Origin: Gammaproteobacteria bacterium
GTDB taxonomy: Bacteria > Pseudomonadota > Gammaproteobacteria > UBA9214
Reading direction: 5' to 3'
DNA: 6,799 nucleotides
NCBI GenBank assembly: GCA_030632175.1
Contig: DAOVVG010000136.1
Location: 1 to 6,799, forward strand
In this document: piece by piece, positions 5,355 to 6,799 of the stretch
Layout: each line of letters opens with the position of its first letter
Numbering within the stretch: position 1 is the first letter of the stretch
Made by a program: the position numbers and the translations under genes
Notes under the pieces: generated by a model
The model's input: the letters and a program-made list of their open reading frames with translations, nothing else
What the model was told of the DNA's origin: nothing
Databases searched by the model: none

Positions 5355-6799
5355 GTGAACCCAACCCCGAAAGCAATCCTCCAGTCGGTCTTCGGCTACC
5401 GTGAGTTTCGCCCTCATCAGCAGGAGATCATCGACGGCATAGTCTCGCAGCGTGATGCCTTTGTCCTGATGCCGACCGGCGGGGGCAAGTCTCTCTGTTA
5501 CCAGCTTCCGGCTCTGTGCCTTCCCGGTACGGTGATTGTTGTTTCTCCGTTGATTTCATTGATGAAGGACCAGGTCGATGCGTTGCAGGCCAACGGGGTG
5601 TCCGCGGCCTGCTACAACTCTTCGCTGAACGAGCAAACCTCCCGCGAGCTGCTGGCGCAGTTTCATGCCGGTGACCTTGATCTGCTGTATGTCGCACCGG
5701 AACGCCTGATGTCGGCAAGTTTCCAGGCGCGCCTGGAAGATATCGATATTTCCCTGTTTGCAATCGATGAAGCGCACTGTGTTTCCCAGTGGGGGCATGA
5801 TTTTCGTCCTGAATATGTGCAACTGGGGCAATTGCGCGAGCGGTTCCCCGGGATTCCGATGGCAGCCTTCACGGCCACGGCAGATCCCCAGACCCGGGGA
5901 GATATTATTCATCGCCTGCGGCTGCGGGACCCGGATATTCACGTCACCGGGTTTGACCGTCCCAATATTCGTTACAGTGCGCTGGAGAAGGCCAAACCTT
6001 TTGATCAGTTGAAGGCTTTTCTCACTCAACACCAGGGCGAGGCGGGCATTGTCTATGCACTGAGCAGAAAACGGGTGGAGGAGGTTGCGGGCAAGTTACA
6101 GGCGGCGGGTTTTCGCGCGCTGCCCTACCATGCCGGCCTGCCAGCTGCGCAACGACAGGCGGCTCATGAGCAATTCATGCGCGATGAGATCGATGTGGTG
6201 GTGGCGACCGTGGCTTTTGGTATGGGCATCGACAAGCCCGACGTGCGCTTTGTGGTTCATTACGACCTGCCCAGAAATATTGAGGGTTACTACCAGGAAA
6301 CCGGTCGCGCCGGGCGTGACGGCTTGCCCGCTGATACCTTGCTGCTGTTCGGGGCGCAGGACATGGTGCTGGCGCGTCGCATGGTGGAGGGTAACGAGAA
6401 CGAGGAGCAGCGTCGTATTGAGACGCACAAGCTCAACAGCATGATTGCCTTTTCCGAGTCACTTACCTGCCGGCGCCGGGTGTTGTTGAATTATTTTGGC
6501 GAAGAACTCGGGGAAGACTGCGGCAATTGTGATATCTGCGCTGATCCACCTGAATGTTATGACGCGACGGTTGATGCGCAGAAGGCGCTCTCCTGTGTCT
6601 ACCGCGTTGGACAGCGCTTTGGTATGCGGCACGTCATTGATGTTTTACGAGGGGCGGACAACGAAAGGATACGGAATCTCCGTCATAACGAACTAAGTAC
6701 CTACGGCATTGGCAGCGACCATACGGATGCCGAATGGACCAGCCTGTTTCGCCAGTTGATACATCGTGGATACCTGGTGCAGGACATCGCCAGTTATTC
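5355..6799 (+). CDS. recQ: ATP-dependent DNA helicase RecQ (3' end beyond window)
   Basis: RecQ is a 3'-to-5' DNA helicase that acts in recombinational repair and stalled-fork processing. The first 481 codons are present, of about 600 expected. The frame is closed upstream by TAG at 5343-5345; GTG at 5355 is the only sensible start, giving [20 protein letters not shown], slightly shorter than the E. coli N-terminus. Motifs in order: Q motif ([14 protein letters not shown], 13-26), Walker A TGGGKS (41-46), [10 protein letters not shown] (64-73), DEAH (138-141), aromatic-rich loop [11 protein letters not shown] (144-154), FTATA (172-176), [13 protein letters not shown] (283-295), and arginine-finger motif [10 protein letters not shown] (314-323). 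The zinc-binding cysteines are all present (C372, C389, C392, C395), and the winged-helix RQC domain begins near 405. The rest of the RQC domain and any HRDC domain lie beyond the right edge. No good Shine-Dalgarno precedes the GTG. It appears intact and unrelated to the transporter genes. Confidence 0.97.
   Translation, partial: MNPTPKAILQSVFGYREFRPHQQEIIDGIVSQRDAFVLMPTGGGKSLCYQLPALCLPGTVIVVSPLISLMKDQVDALQANGVSAACYNSSLNEQTSRELLAQFHAGDLDLLYVAPERLMSASFQARLEDIDISLFAIDEAHCVSQWGHDFRPEYVQLGQLRERFPGIPMAAFTATADPQTRGDIIHRLRLRDPDIHVTGFDRPNIRYSALEKAKPFDQLKAFLTQHQGEAGIVYALSRKRVEEVAGKLQAAGFRALPYHAGLPAAQRQAAHEQFMRDEIDVVVATVAFGMGIDKPDVRFVVHYDLPRNIEGYYQETGRAGRDGLPADTLLLFGAQDMVLARRMVEGNENEEQRRIETHKLNSMIAFSESLTCRRRVLLNYFGEELGEDCGNCDICADPPECYDATVDAQKALSCVYRVGQRFGMRHVIDVLRGADNERIRNLRHNELSTYGIGSDHTDAEWTSLFRQLIHRGYLVQDIASY

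Overview
The window looks like chromosomal DNA from a gammaproteobacterium with moderately high GC. The RecQ fragment reads almost motif for motif like enterobacterial RecQ. The gaps between genes carry short palindromic repeats of the kinds scattered through gammaproteobacterial genomes. I cannot name the genus. Every supported gene is on the + strand.

Layout. Positions 1-218 hold the last 71 codons of an unidentified gene, closed by a textbook intrinsic terminator (237-267). A new transcription unit then starts at a -10-like hexamer placed so close to the next ATG that the message may be leaderless. It encodes a 609-residue exported and membrane-anchored protein of unknown function (355-2184). 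A 94-bp palindromic repeat made of two inverted ~36-bp units fills most of the gap to the next three genes. These are tightly packed: a LolD/MacB-type ABC ATPase (2297-2962), an FtsX/MacB-type permease whose start overlaps the ATPase stop (2959-4140), and a ZnuA-like periplasmic metal-binding protein (4171-5061). A repeat-rich gap of about 290 bp follows, with a CCCTCTCCC hairpin and a REP-like hairpin. After it comes recQ (from 5355), which runs off the right edge.

How the genes may work together. The ATPase, permease and ZnuA-like protein form a convincing operon. The combination is odd, because MacB/FtsX-type transporters normally do not use cluster A-I substrate-binding proteins, which usually serve ZnuBC-type importers. 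The substrate-binding protein has lost two of the usual four metal ligands but keeps a short His-rich loop. The permease has two histidine motifs in its periplasmic domain and only three recognisable membrane segments. The 609-residue protein upstream has its own His cluster (HWGHVH). From memory, zinc-starvation clusters such as Vibrio ZrgABCDE and Pseudomonas PA4063-PA4066 also pair an FtsX-type ABC module with His-rich periplasmic proteins. I therefore infer a zinc or transition-metal related envelope system of variant composition. That inference rests on motifs only: I found no Zur-like operator, and membership of the 609-residue protein is uncertain.
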